A stretch of 64,000 nt of DNA from Daejeonella sp. JGW-45 (GTDB lineage Bacteria; Bacteroidota; Bacteroidia; Sphingobacteriales; Sphingobacteriaceae), in NCBI RefSeq assembly GCF_029360805.1, contig NZ_JARKNC010000010.1, positions 485,287-549,286 of the forward strand. Direction: 5' to 3'. Both the position numbers and the translations under genes were made by a program. Each line of letters opens with the position of its first letter. Within the stretch, counting starts at the first letter, position 1. This document shows positions 8,170 to 17,133 of the stretch, piece after piece. A model generated the notes under the pieces. It did not search any database, had not been told where the DNA came from, and was given only the letters and a program-made list of their open reading frames with translations.

Positions 8170-8586
8170 ATGAAAAAAGTATTAGTGCTCTGCACAGGAA
8201 ACAGTTGCAGAAGTCAGATGGCCGAAGGATACCTAAGATATTTTGCGGAAAATACCGCTGAAATTTATAGTGCCGGAATTGAAACTCATGGCGTAAACCC
8301 GAGAGCTATCCAGATCATGGCTGAAGATCACATTGATATCTCTCACCATACCTCAAATAATGTTGACGAATATGTCAGCATTGCTTTCGATTACGTAATC
8401 ACGGTGTGTGATAATGCTAATGAAGCATGCCCATACTTTCCGGGAAAAGTGGAACGGTTTCATCAGAATTTTCCTGATCCGGCAAAAGCCAAAGGCTCTG
8501 AGGATGAGATTATGGATGAATTCAGGAGGGTTAGGGATCTGATTAAGACCTATTCACATGACTTTGTAAGAACTCATTTATCCTAA
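8170..8586 (+). CDS. arsC: Arsenate reductase, thioredoxin-coupled (LMW phosphatase fold)
   Basis: Reduces As(V) to As(III) in the cytoplasm using a three-cysteine relay regenerated by thioredoxin. The P-loop CTGNSCRS gives C8 and R14, and C80 and C87 in VCDNANEACPYFPG are the relay pair. The start at 8170 is chosen because MKKVLVLCTGN is the usual family N-terminus; an upstream in-frame ATG at 8107 lies inside the acetyltransferase gene. At 138 residues it is normal length. It begins 8 bp after the previous stop and abuts the aquaporin gene. Confidence 0.92.
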   Translation: MKKVLVLCTGNSCRSQMAEGYLRYFAENTAEIYSAGIETHGVNPRAIQIMAEDHIDISHHTSNNVDEYVSIAFDYVITVCDNANEACPYFPGKVERFHQNFPDPAKAKGSEDEIMDEFRRVRDLIKTYSHDFVRTHLS

Positions 8587-9255
8587 ATGAACCTGGGAAT
8601 GAAAAAATACGTGGCAGAACTAATAGGCACATTTGCTATAGTTTTCTGTGGCACAGGTGCCATCATTATTAACCAGGAAATGAATGGCTCGGTTAGTCAT
8701 GTTGGAATATCCATTACTTTTGGTTTGATCGTAATGGCCATGATTTATACGCTAGGAAATATTTCCGGTGCACATCTTAATCCGGCAGTCAGTATAGCGT
8801 TCAGCATTGCAAGACGTTTTCCTGTTAAGCAATTACTACCTTACCTTATTAGTCAATTTATAGGCGGCCTTCTTGCAAGCCTTGTATTAAGGTTCCTATT
8901 TCCTGCGAATGAGTTGTTAGGCGCCACCCTGCCTCAAGGATCTGCCATGCAGTCATTTGTGCTTGAATTCATATTAACATTCTTTTTAATGCTAGTAATA
9001 ATTAATGTTGCCACTGGAAGTAAGGAGCAGGGAATGTTTGCGGGACTCGCTATAGGTTCAACAGTACTGCTTGAAGCAATGTTTGCGGGTCCTGTCTCCG
9101 GCGCCTCGATGAATCCTGCCCGTTCCTTTGCCCCGGCAATCGTGTCAGGTCATATGGAGTATTTATGGGTGTATTTCGCCGCTACCACTCTGGGTGCTGC
9201 TACAGCTATACCTTTATGGAAATATTTAACAAGCGACTCAATTAGTATTAAATGA
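8587..9255 (+). CDS. aqpS: MIP-family aquaglyceroporin of the arsenic operon (AqpS-like)
   Basis: A 222-residue channel with six predicted helices and two NPA boxes (GAHLNPAVS and GASMNPARSFAP). Located directly after arsC (stop TAA then ATG), like aqpS in rhizobial ars operons, where it lets arsenite leave down its gradient. No ArsB or Acr3 gene is in this operon, so the channel is the likely As(III) exit. Its last 4 bp overlap the metallophosphoesterase gene. A decayed copy of its 5' third lies at 25710-25974. Confidence 0.88.
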   Translation: MNLGMKKYVAELIGTFAIVFCGTGAIIINQEMNGSVSHVGISITFGLIVMAMIYTLGNISGAHLNPAVSIAFSIARRFPVKQLLPYLISQFIGGLLASLVLRFLFPANELLGATLPQGSAMQSFVLEFILTFFLMLVIINVATGSKEQGMFAGLAIGSTVLLEAMFAGPVSGASMNPARSFAPAIVSGHMEYLWVYFAATTLGAATAIPLWKYLTSDSISIK

Positions 9256-9989
9256 GAATAGCACTCTTTTCAGATATTCATGCTAATTTGCCTGCTTTTG
9301 AAGCTTTTTTGGCTGATCTTGATAGGCGTAAACCCGACGTAGTTTATTGCTTAGGAGATTTGGTTGGATATAACGTTTGGCCTAATGAAGTAATTGCCGA
9401 AGTACAAAGAAGAGGAATCGCAACCCTTGCCGGAAATCATGATTTAAAGGTTAAAAATCTGGCACCCATAGATATTGATCAACTAAATTTATCCGGAAAA
9501 AATTACGCTTATCATCTCATTACCGAGAAAAACAGGGAATACCTAACTGCTCTTCCAACTCACATAAAACTGGAATATCAGTTGGGTGATGAAAAGCTTG
9601 GAATCCTTTTTACTCACGGCAGTCCTCGAAGTGTTGACGAATATGTGTTGGAAGATACTAATGAAGATTATGTATTGGAACTAATGGCGGAAGCTGGTGC
9701 GGATATATTATGTGTTGGCCATTCTCATAAGCCTTATCACAGAATCATAGAAAGGCAAGGGGCCATTAAACAGGTTGTTAATATTGGTTCTGTCGGCAAA
9801 CCCAAAGATGGAAATCCTTTGGGATGCTATGTGTTAATTACCATTAACAAAAATAGTTTTACTAAAATCACGTCGGGTATCCAAGTCGCGTTTATACGTT
9901 TTGAATATGATATAGAGAAGGCGGCAAATGCAATAGAAAATAGCCCTTTACCTGTGGAATTGGCGGACAGGTTAAGAAAGGCCTATTAA
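9252..9989 (+). CDS. Calcineurin-like metallophosphoesterase
   Basis: A 245-residue YfcE/MJ0936-like phosphoesterase with all metal motifs in order: FSDIHAN, GDLVGY, GNHD, THGSP and GHSHKPY. It has no signal peptide and acts in the cytoplasm on an unknown phosphoester. Coupling to the aquaporin gene by a 4 bp overlap places it in the ars operon, where such genes recur; the link to arsenic (for example removal of arsenylated or toxic phosphoesters) is inference. Confidence 0.85.
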   Translation: MRIALFSDIHANLPAFEAFLADLDRRKPDVVYCLGDLVGYNVWPNEVIAEVQRRGIATLAGNHDLKVKNLAPIDIDQLNLSGKNYAYHLITEKNREYLTALPTHIKLEYQLGDEKLGILFTHGSPRSVDEYVLEDTNEDYVLELMAEAGADILCVGHSHKPYHRIIERQGAIKQVVNIGSVGKPKDGNPLGCYVLITINKNSFTKITSGIQVAFIRFEYDIEKAANAIENSPLPVELADRLRKAY

Positions 9990-10146
9990 GCAAGATCATG
10001 AATTTATTAGTAGTTACCCTTTATGCAAAAGTTTCGGGTTCCATAGTGTTGTCATATTACTTCAGCGAGATCGTGTCGCTTTTCTCCTTTCTATAATTTA
10101 GTCCTAAGTTGCAGAACACAAGAAACTATGGGTACTTTATTAGCAG

Positions 10147-10740
10147 CTACCCATTGCATTTTAAATCCTGTATATTCCGATCTTTATTTGGCTGTAAAAC
10201 CATTTGACCATAATTTGTAAAATATTGATGTTCTGTCATTAATTTACAGTTTGCATCAAGCCATTCATTATCGGTAAATGTCTTGCCCAAAACGTATTGA
10301 AACTCCAGTCTCAGTCGCTGTTCGTACAATCGGTAGTCTCGCACTGAAAAGTGATAAAAATCGGCATCGAATATTACCTGATCGATCAAATTGAGTGGAA
10401 CTTGTATCCTCTTTGTTGATGCAATACAAGAGAGTATCTTCTGTAATTTACCTTCGGGATAATTAAATTGCCTAAGTGATCTCTCAGCAATTTCAATACT
10501 TAGGTCTTCGTGCCCATAATATTTGTAGCAATAGCCCACATCGTGGAACCACGAAGCGATCTGAGCCATTTCTGACTCTTCTTCCGATAGATTAATTGCG
10601 CTTCCAATTTCAATTGCGGCGTTAACAACATCTTCAGTGTGATTAATATTGTGGAAGAAGAGATTGTCAGGCAATTCGGATTGAAAAATCCTTCGAACGG
10701 TCCCGCTTACCTTCGTTACTATAGATCCCAGTACAGTCAT
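10147..10740 (-). CDS. HD-domain phosphohydrolase-like protein
   Basis: A 197-residue protein with HD-superfamily metal residues: His in FFHNINHTEDV, the HD pair in WFHDVGYCYKY and Asp in FDADFYHF. Helical throughout, no signal peptide. Members hydrolyse nucleotides or nucleotide second messengers; the substrate here is unknown. It is the last of a minus-strand group with two PAP2 phosphatases and a DUF1232 protein, separated from the convergent ars operon by about 160 bp. Confidence 0.8.
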   Translation of the reverse strand: MTVLGSIVTKVSGTVRRIFQSELPDNLFFHNINHTEDVVNAAIEIGSAINLSEEESEMAQIASWFHDVGYCYKYYGHEDLSIEIAERSLRQFNYPEGKLQKILSCIASTKRIQVPLNLIDQVIFDADFYHFSVRDYRLYEQRLRLEFQYVLGKTFTDNEWLDANCKLMTEHQYFTNYGQMVLQPNKDRNIQDLKCNG

Positions 10741-10787
10741 TGTTGTAAAAATTAATAGTTAATCTGATGGCTCTACTTTAGTGGTTT

Positions 10788-11567
10788 TTATAGGGGAAGT
10801 ACAGCGTATATTCCGGGCTTACCTTGATACATCGTTGGCGTAATCATTAAATTTAGATTTGTATTTTTTTGAATGCCTTTTTTTAACAAGGGGTATGCGA
10901 GATAGGTTAATCTGGTTGTTAGTATACCAATTCCAGCTCCTGTTACAACATCACTGAACCAATGAGCATTTTTTAACATTCTCAAAGTACCTGTTGCAGA
11001 AGCAACGGTATAGCCCGCAAAGCCATACCAGGGCGAAACATCTTTAAACTCTTGCCGAATAAATTCTGCAGCTACAAATGCCGTAGCGGTATGCCCTGAA
11101 GGAAATGCACGGCCCGACCCATTCGGTCTTATCTTATGCGTTTTTGTTTTAAGAAAATCTACTGACATACCCATAAGGGTATTAGAAATAAGGTAGATGG
11201 CTGTTTTGTCTATAAAATTATTTTTGCTTTTTACTCCTAATAAGTTTAATCCATATACCGCTAACATTGGAGCATATTGAAGTTTATCGTCAATATTAGT
11301 TTTAAAATTAGGATGATCTTCTCTCATATCCGTATTAATTGCTCGGTCTGTTATTTCAAGAAAGTCATTATCAAGTGAGAAAAAACCATACCCTATACAG
11401 ACCGCCGGTATTGCATAATTAAGCAGCTTGCTATTTGTAAAATTAGTGGGTGCGGTTTTTACTATTTTTACCAGGGTGGTATCTGGGTTTATAAATAGAG
11501 AATCCTTATCAGCTGAATAACACTGTAGAGAAGTTCCTATTAATACGGATATTAAAATGATTTTCAT
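10788..11567 (-). CDS. PAP2-superfamily phosphatase (exported)
   Basis: A 259-residue protein with an N-terminal signal (MKIILISVLIGTSLQCYSA) and the three PAP2 motifs: KTHKIRPNG, FPSGHT and the R...HWFSDV segment (RMLKNAHWFSDVVTG). PAP2 enzymes dephosphorylate lipid phosphates or undecaprenyl pyrophosphate at the membrane face. The N-terminal 60 residues before the domain are unassigned. It is followed 47 bp later by the HD gene and preceded by another PAP2 gene, a tandem arrangement. Confidence 0.87.
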   Translation of the reverse strand: MKIILISVLIGTSLQCYSADKDSLFINPDTTLVKIVKTAPTNFTNSKLLNYAIPAVCIGYGFFSLDNDFLEITDRAINTDMREDHPNFKTNIDDKLQYAPMLAVYGLNLLGVKSKNNFIDKTAIYLISNTLMGMSVDFLKTKTHKIRPNGSGRAFPSGHTATAFVAAEFIRQEFKDVSPWYGFAGYTVASATGTLRMLKNAHWFSDVVTGAGIGILTTRLTYLAYPLLKKGIQKNTNLNLMITPTMYQGKPGIYAVLPL

Positions 11568-11603
11568 GTTTAAAAGTTTTAATCAATTAGTATTTGTAAT
11601 CAT

Positions 11604-12266
11604 TCACCTATTTTGTTTTTGGATCTTTCTATCCGATTGAATTTTACCTAAATATGAAGCAACTAAAATGCTTAGATAGATAGAGCCAGTCATAAACCCT
11701 CCTAAAACATCAGTGAACCAATGTGCTCCTAAGTAGATTCTAGAAAAAGGTATTGAAAATATTAAGCTCAAGCATATGCCAATAGCCATTATCCGAAAGG
11801 TTCTTGTAAACCATTTTCCATAGTAAACAAAGAAGGCCATTAATCCAAAGAAAGCGATGTAAAAACCGACATGCCCACTTGGAAAGCTCTGGTATTTGGC
11901 TTTTTCAATCACCCTGACAAGATTTTCTGTTGGCCGAATTCTGTTGACAGAAATTTTAATACCATAAGTAATAAGTCCCATTAAAAGAGTTAATAAACAG
12001 TAAAACGCTTCTCGCTTGAATCTCAGCAGGAGAAGTGTTGCGGATGTAGAAACGACCATAGCTATCGATATCCATGTTTGGCCGAACCAGCTAATGGCTT
12101 TCATAATAATATCAAGTATGGGATTGTGTTCCTCCTGTACTTCCTCAGAAAGTTCGAGGTCAATCCATGAGGATGGGAAAAAGGTAATAAACGCTGTTAA
12201 TAACAAGAAGCCTGCAACAATCAGAATAATGATATGAAGGGCGCGTTTTTTTCCAATAGTTATCAT
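11604..12266 (-). CDS. PAP2-superfamily membrane phosphatase
   Basis: A 220-residue polytopic membrane protein with about six helices and PAP2 motifs SVNRIRPTE, FPSGHVGFY and SRIYLGAHWFTDVLGG. Its layout is that of lipid phosphatases of the PgpB/undecaprenyl-pyrophosphatase type. The neighbouring PAP2 gene differs in having an exported N-terminal region. Likely co-transcribed with it (gap 36 bp). Substrate not determined. Confidence 0.88.
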   Translation of the reverse strand: MITIGKKRALHIIILIVAGFLLLTAFITFFPSSWIDLELSEEVQEEHNPILDIIMKAISWFGQTWISIAMVVSTSATLLLLRFKREAFYCLLTLLMGLITYGIKISVNRIRPTENLVRVIEKAKYQSFPSGHVGFYIAFFGLMAFFVYYGKWFTRTFRIMAIGICLSLIFSIPFSRIYLGAHWFTDVLGGFMTGSIYLSILVASYLGKIQSDRKIQKQNR

Positions 12267-12283
12267 GTTAAACAGAAATTATA

Positions 12284-12382
12284 TTAGTCAAAAATTCCAA
12301 GGGTAATTAATGCCAGGAAAGCAACTAGAATGATTAATCGAAAAAAATTAGCCACTAAATTCAGCCGTTTATTTTTTTCCAT
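12284..12382 (-). CDS. Possible 32-residue single-span membrane peptide
   Basis: An ATG at 12382 opens a 32-codon frame (MEKNKRLNLVANFFRLIILV, continuing AFLALITLGIFD). It has a basic N-terminus followed by a 20-residue hydrophobic span. It overlaps the end of the DUF1232 gene by 14 bp and ends 18 bp before the PAP2 start, filling the gap in the operon. No clear ribosome binding site is seen, so it is tentative. Confidence 0.35.
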   Translation of the reverse strand: MEKNKRLNLVANFFRLIILVAFLALITLGIFD

Positions 12383-12776
12383 AAATCTTAAGATTAGAAA
12401 TCACTGTATAAAAAAAATAAATTATCAATAACCAGATGACCACAATAAAAGCAGCAAAACGCCAATTCTTTTTATCTAAAATAATTGGAAACTGTTCTGC
12501 CGTGAGTTTGCTTGCTGACCAAACATGAGCTGGTATTAACCGGATAGATGCTACAATAAGCAACGGGACTATAACCAGATCATCCAGCAAACCTAAAACG
12601 GGGATAAAATCAGGGATTAGGTCTATCGGGCTAAGTAAATAGCCGATAGTTATTCCAATAAGCACTTTAGCCGTCCAGGGAGTATCCGGGTTACGATAAG
12701 CATAGTAAAGGGCAAGCACATCCTGTTTCATTTGCTTGACCTTCTCTTTCATTTTTTGTATCAGGGATATTTTCAT
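12369..12776 (-). CDS. DUF1232 (YkvA-type) membrane protein
   Basis: A 135-residue protein with the DUF1232 core: YYAYRNPDTPWTAKVLIGITIGYLLSPIDLIPDFIPVLGLLDDL. That core is one to two membrane segments around a Pro/Asp-rich turn. A second hydrophobic stretch lies at the C-terminus (FAAFIVVIWLLIIYFFY). The family is widespread and its role unknown. It appears to be the first gene of the minus-strand PAP2/HD group. Confidence 0.85.
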   Translation of the reverse strand: MKISLIQKMKEKVKQMKQDVLALYYAYRNPDTPWTAKVLIGITIGYLLSPIDLIPDFIPVLGLLDDLVIVPLLIVASIRLIPAHVWSASKLTAEQFPIILDKKNWRFAAFIVVIWLLIIYFFYTVISNLKIYGKK

Positions 12777-12823
12777 TTTTATCTCATTAGTATAGTGTTT
12801 TAACCGGTATATGCTGGTTATCT

Positions 12824-13660
12824 TTACTCGTCATCTTCAGACTGCCCTGCCTGACTTTGGGCCAATACATATCGGGCCCCTTTAACTACAATTTTTGCAT
12901 CATCAGGCAAGGGTTTTAAAAGCTTTATTTCCACATATCCCATATCCGATAAGCCGATAATAACTTCCACGCGCCTGAATTTCATTTCCAATGCCTTCGA
13001 ATCAGGATCCGTTTGATAATTAGAAAGTATCTGGTAGATAAAATCTTTTCCTTCAGTATTCACAATGGCATCTGCCGGGACTGCACTTACCGATTTGTTT
13101 CCCACCTGGATAGAGGCTGTAACATAGGTTCCTGCAATTAAGCGGCTACCCACCTCATTATTTATGCTGGCATGTGCAATTACCACCCGGTTTTCTGTTT
13201 CGTAAGTGGAATTAACAGATCGTATTGTACCTGTATATACATACCTCTCCTGACCGGATAAGCCATAGGATACGTTCTGCCCTGACCTGATAAGGGGAGC
13301 ATCCTTTTCAAATATTTTCAGATCGCAGTAGATAGCTGTATTATCAATGATTTCCATCAATGATTTATTGAGGTCAGCAGATGACCCAAGAGTGATCAGT
13401 ATGTGGGCTACCTGCCCGTAGATAGGCGATAACACTGGAATCTGTGTTTTAATCGAACCTTTGTCTAACCTGGCTGCGTTGATATGGATCTGCTGCAATT
13501 GTTTAGCTAAGGAACTTAACCTGGCCTGTTCGGATAGATAAGTAGCCTGGGCCTGCTGAAAGACCTTACCTGTACCCGCATTTTGGTCGTTCAACCTTTT
13601 TTGCCGTTCATATTCCTGGGTGACATAGACCAAGTTGCTTTTGGTAGTGAGATATCCCTG
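12824..13660 (-). pseudogene. C-terminal part of a CzcB/CusB-type RND adaptor, 5' end deleted
   Basis: About 270 residues match the second half of a periplasmic adaptor: coiled-coil (YERQKRLNDQNAGTGKVFQQ), lipoyl/barrel (PVLSPIYGQVAHILITLGSS) and membrane-proximal domain ending in RYVLAQSQAGQ. The signal peptide, lipobox and first half of the hairpin are missing. The frame continues upstream of any start into pump sequence at about 13655-13662. The pump gene and this gene are therefore joined by one deletion that removed the pump's end, any outer-membrane gene and the adaptor's start. Compare the intact adaptor at 54110-55273. Confidence 0.85.
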
Positions 13661-16652
13661 CTCCAGTAGAAATGGCCATCGGCAAAAATCCCAGTGAAGC
13701 GACTGAGGCCGTCATAATAACCGGCCTTAAACGTATCCGTGCACCTGTTTGGATCCGTTCGTCCACATCAGTTACGCCTTCTTCTTCCAGTTGATTAAAG
13801 TAACTGATCAGTACGATCCCGTTCAATACGGCCACACCGAACAAGGCTATAAAGCCGATCCCGGCTGAAATGCTAAAAGGCATTCCCCTGATCCAAAGGG
13901 CGAGCACGCCGCCGATAGCCGATAGTGGAATTGCAGTAAATATAAGTAAGGCCTGTTTTACAGAACTGAACGTGAAATATAACAGGGTGAGGATAAGTAA
14001 GAGGGCGACCGGAACTGCTACCGATAAACGTTTCTTTGCTGCATTGAGATTTTCGAACTGCCCCCCGTACATAATATAGTATCCCGCAGGCAACTTCAAC
14101 CGGGTATTCAAAACTTCCTGTATCTCACCCACCACACTTTCAATATCTCTTCCCTGTACATTGAATCCGATATAGATTCGCCGTTTGCCGTTCTCCCTGG
14201 ATATCTGTTCGGGCGCTTCTGTCACCTGCACAGTGGCTACCTCACCAAGTGGTAATTTGGCGCCGTTAGGTAATGGGATATATAAGTTCTCTATCGCTGA
14301 AACATCCTGCCGGTCATTCTTTTGAAGCCGTACCACCAGGTCAAAGCGCTTTTCGCCTTCATAGACGGTTCCGGCTACATTACCCGCATAGGCAGTACGA
14401 AGGAGGGTATTTACATCCGAGATGTTCAGGCCATATTGGGCAATTTTAGGCCGGTTATATTCCACAAATATCTGGGGCAGCCCCGTTACTTTCTCTACTT
14501 TGGGATGATCAACTCCGTTTACGTTGGAGATCAGTGCCGCTACCTGGTTTGCTTGTGCGCTTAACACATCCAGATCATCCCCGAATATCTTAATGGCCAC
14601 ATCCTGCTTTATGCCGGAAATCAATTCATTGAAACGCATTTGCATAGGCTGGGAAACTTCAACTTCAAGGCCAGGGAACACGGCGAGTACAGTTTGGATC
14701 TTTTCGATCATTTCTTCCTTCGTTTTTGCACTCACCCACTGATCTTTTGGCTTCATGGCGAGCATGACGTCTCCGCCCTCAATGGGCATGGGATCAGAGG
14801 GGATTTCAGCCGATCCGATTTTGGAGACGATCTCCTTAATCTCCGGGATTTCTTTTTTCAATACTTTTTCCATCTGAGTAAACGTTTCGACACTCTTGGT
14901 TAAGGATGTCCCTCTGATCAGGCGCACCTCCAGTGCAAAATCACCTTCTTCCAATGTTGGAATAAATTCTCCACCAAGGGTGCTAAAAATCCATAGGCTA
15001 ATAACAAATAAGCCGATAGCAGATGCGATTACAATACCTTTAATCTTCAATGCTCCATTCAGGGCAGGCAAGTAGATGCGCTCCAATGCACTCATGATAC
15101 GGTCTGAAAAATTTCGCTTGTGTTCTGTCTTTCTGCTCAGTAACAGCGAACTGATCATGGGTACATAGGTTAATGATAGAATAAACGCACCCACGATGGC
15201 AAAAACCACTGTTTGTGCCATAGGCTTGAACATTTTGCCTTCAATACCTATCAGTGTTAATAATGGGAGGTAAACGATCAGTATGATCATCTGTCCGAAA
15301 GCAGCTGATTTCATTAACATGCTGGCACTTTTCTGTACTTCGTTGTCCATTTGCTGCTGCGATAGCTTTGAAGTTTCAGAATGATCCCGTCCCTTCATGG
15401 TGATCCTGTGGACAACGCTTTCTACAATGATTACCGCTCCATCTACGATCAGCCCAAAATCAATCGCTCCCAGGCTCATTAGGTTCCCTGAGACGCCAAA
15501 CAAGCGCATCATTGAAAACGCAAACAACATAGCCAAGGGGATAACCGAAGCTACTACTAAGCCTGCCCGCCAGTTGCCCAGCAAAAGCACCAGGACAAAA
15601 ATGACGATAAGGGCACCTTCTATCAGGTTTTTCTTAACGGTATGGATAGCCCTACCTACCAGATCGGTACGGTCAATAAAAGGTTCGATCACTACCCCTT
15701 CAGGTAATGACTTTTGAATAAGGGCTACTCTGGATTTCACTTCCCTGATCACCTCATTAAAATTCTCTCCTTTTAACATCAGAGTAAGACCTGCCACCAC
15801 TTCGCCGGAAGCGTTACGGGTGATAGCCCCATATCGGGGTGCATTTCCAAATCGGACGATGGCTACATTTTTAACCAGCACAGGGATGCCCCCTATATTC
15901 TTAATCACTATATTTTCAATATCTGACAATGATTTTACCTGTCCCAAGCCACGAATAAACAGCGCATTGTCCTTGCTTTCGATATAAGAGCCACCAGAAC
16001 TTTCATTATTAGATTGAAGAGCAGCAAAAATCTCAGGCATACTTACTCCAGCGGCGTTCAGACGTTCATTGTCCACAGCAACTTCATATTGCTTAACAAA
16101 ACCTCCCCAGGCATTGATTTCTGCAATACCCGGAGTTCCTGCTAACTGTGCACGGACAATCCAGTCCTGAATAGTACGCAGATCGGTCAAGCTATATTTC
16201 TTTTCATAACCGGGTTTGGTATGAAGGGTGTACTGATAAATTTCTCCCATACCGGTAGATACCGGGGCCATTTCCGGCTTGCCCAGCTCCTGGGGTATAT
16301 CCACTTCGGAGATTCGTTCAGCGATCTGCTGACGCGCCCAATAGATATCTACATCATCATCAAAAACCAGCGTAATAGCTGATAAGCCCGAACGGGAAAG
16401 GGATCGCCTTTCTACGACCCTGGGAATGTTTCCCATCGATAATTCTATAGGTGAAGTGATGAATTGCTCCACTTCAATAGCACCCAGGTTTGGCGATAGC
16501 GTGAAGATCTGAACCTGGTTATTGGTAATGTCAGGCTGGGCATCTATGGGTAGATTACTCAGAGAATAAGCCCCCCATACAATAATTCCAAGCGTAAAAA
16601 AACCAATAACAAGTTTATTATTGATGGAGAAATGAATGATCTTATCAAACAT
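13608..16652 (-). CDS. CzcA/CusA-type heavy-metal RND pump, truncated at the C-terminus
   Basis: Inner-membrane proton-driven exporter of the HME family, 1014 codons. The first 999 or so residues match the fusion pump at 55291-59682: N-terminal helix, GAIDFGLIVDGAVIIVESV in helix 4, periplasmic porter domains and RLRPVIMTASVASLGFLPMAIS. After STGAG the frame runs into foreign residues (ISHYQKQLGLCHPGI) that are the adaptor gene read in another frame. The last membrane helices are lost, so the pump is probably inactive. Two large features, this and the adaptor remnant, form the deletion scar. A palindrome at 16722 precedes it. Confidence 0.88.
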   Translation of the reverse strand: MFDKIIHFSINNKLVIGFFTLGIIVWGAYSLSNLPIDAQPDITNNQVQIFTLSPNLGAIEVEQFITSPIELSMGNIPRVVERRSLSRSGLSAITLVFDDDVDIYWARQQIAERISEVDIPQELGKPEMAPVSTGMGEIYQYTLHTKPGYEKKYSLTDLRTIQDWIVRAQLAGTPGIAEINAWGGFVKQYEVAVDNERLNAAGVSMPEIFAALQSNNESSGGSYIESKDNALFIRGLGQVKSLSDIENIVIKNIGGIPVLVKNVAIVRFGNAPRYGAITRNASGEVVAGLTLMLKGENFNEVIREVKSRVALIQKSLPEGVVIEPFIDRTDLVGRAIHTVKKNLIEGALIVIFVLVLLLGNWRAGLVVASVIPLAMLFAFSMMRLFGVSGNLMSLGAIDFGLIVDGAVIIVESVVHRITMKGRDHSETSKLSQQQMDNEVQKSASMLMKSAAFGQMIILIVYLPLLTLIGIEGKMFKPMAQTVVFAIVGAFILSLTYVPMISSLLLSRKTEHKRNFSDRIMSALERIYLPALNGALKIKGIVIASAIGLFVISLWIFSTLGGEFIPTLEEGDFALEVRLIRGTSLTKSVETFTQMEKVLKKEIPEIKEIVSKIGSAEIPSDPMPIEGGDVMLAMKPKDQWVSAKTKEEMIEKIQTVLAVFPGLEVEVSQPMQMRFNELISGIKQDVAIKIFGDDLDVLSAQANQVAALISNVNGVDHPKVEKVTGLPQIFVEYNRPKIAQYGLNISDVNTLLRTAYAGNVAGTVYEGEKRFDLVVRLQKNDRQDVSAIENLYIPLPNGAKLPLGEVATVQVTEAPEQISRENGKRRIYIGFNVQGRDIESVVGEIQEVLNTRLKLPAGYYIMYGGQFENLNAAKKRLSVAVPVALLLILTLLYFTFSSVKQALLIFTAIPLSAIGGVLALWIRGMPFSISAGIGFIALFGVAVLNGIVLISYFNQLEEEGVTDVDERIQTGARIRLRPVIMTASVASLGFLPMAISTGAGISHYQKQLGLCHPGI

Positions 16653-16721
16653 ATTGATATGTAACTGAATGTCAGAAATGAAGAAAGCAGACTGATTCCA
16701 GGGATGAGAATAGCCTTATGT

Positions 16722-16740
16722 GTTCAACTAACAGTTGAAC
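16722..16740. promoter_or_regulatory. 19-bp palindrome upstream of the truncated CzcA gene
   Basis: GTTCAACT-AAC-AGTTGAAC has perfect 8-bp arms and lies 70 bp before the pump start at 16652. The symmetry and position fit a repressor operator. No regulator gene is next to it, so the binding protein is unknown. Confidence 0.5.
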
Positions 16741-16773
16741 TAAGTAGCTGCATGTAGCTGCCGGAAGAAAATC

Positions 16774-17133
16774 TTAAATTAGAAATACGCAATTCAAAAT
16801 AAACCTTTTACAGGGTATTTGATCAGGCGGTGCTGTTATTTGAAAGGCCAGCAGGTGTCCTGTTAATGTGAGCTGTGGAGAAAATATTGAAGCAGGTAGT
16901 GTAAAATCAGCAGGAATAATGTCCTGAACTATTTTTATAGCCGGATGATGTGTAGAATTATCCGATTGTACATACGTATCATATTCATCGCCAAAAGTAT
17001 TACTGATATGTTCTGTATTGACCTCCAGGAAGGACATGACGAAACATATTAAAGTGAAAATAATAAGTAATGTTGAATACTTGGGTTTCATTAAAAACAG
17101 TAAATACAATTCAAACTTACTTAATAATAGCAT
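16774..17133 (-). CDS. Small secreted header protein of an RND operon
   Basis: Up to 119 residues; an internal Met at 17091 (MKPKYSTLLIIFTLICFVMS) gives a normal signal-peptide start and may be the true one. The mature part is about 80 residues, acidic then hydrophobic, with a His pair (NSTHHPAIK) and a Cys-containing end (PCKRFILNC). No known domain. It occupies the same place, just before a metal RND pump, as the small proteins at 32500, 59870 and 60761. A role as a periplasmic metal-binding accessory is inference. Confidence 0.5.
   Translation of the reverse strand: MLLLSKFELYLLFLMKPKYSTLLIIFTLICFVMSFLEVNTEHISNTFGDEYDTYVQSDNSTHHPAIKIVQDIIPADFTLPASIFSPQLTLTGHLLAFQITAPPDQIPCKRFILNCVFLI

Noticed and set aside
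9999-10097. A short hydrophobic open frame (MNLLVVTLYAKVSGSIVLSY) after the ars operon
   Set aside because: No ribosome binding site or known relatives by eye, and it lies in a region between convergent genes; kept out as a chance frame.
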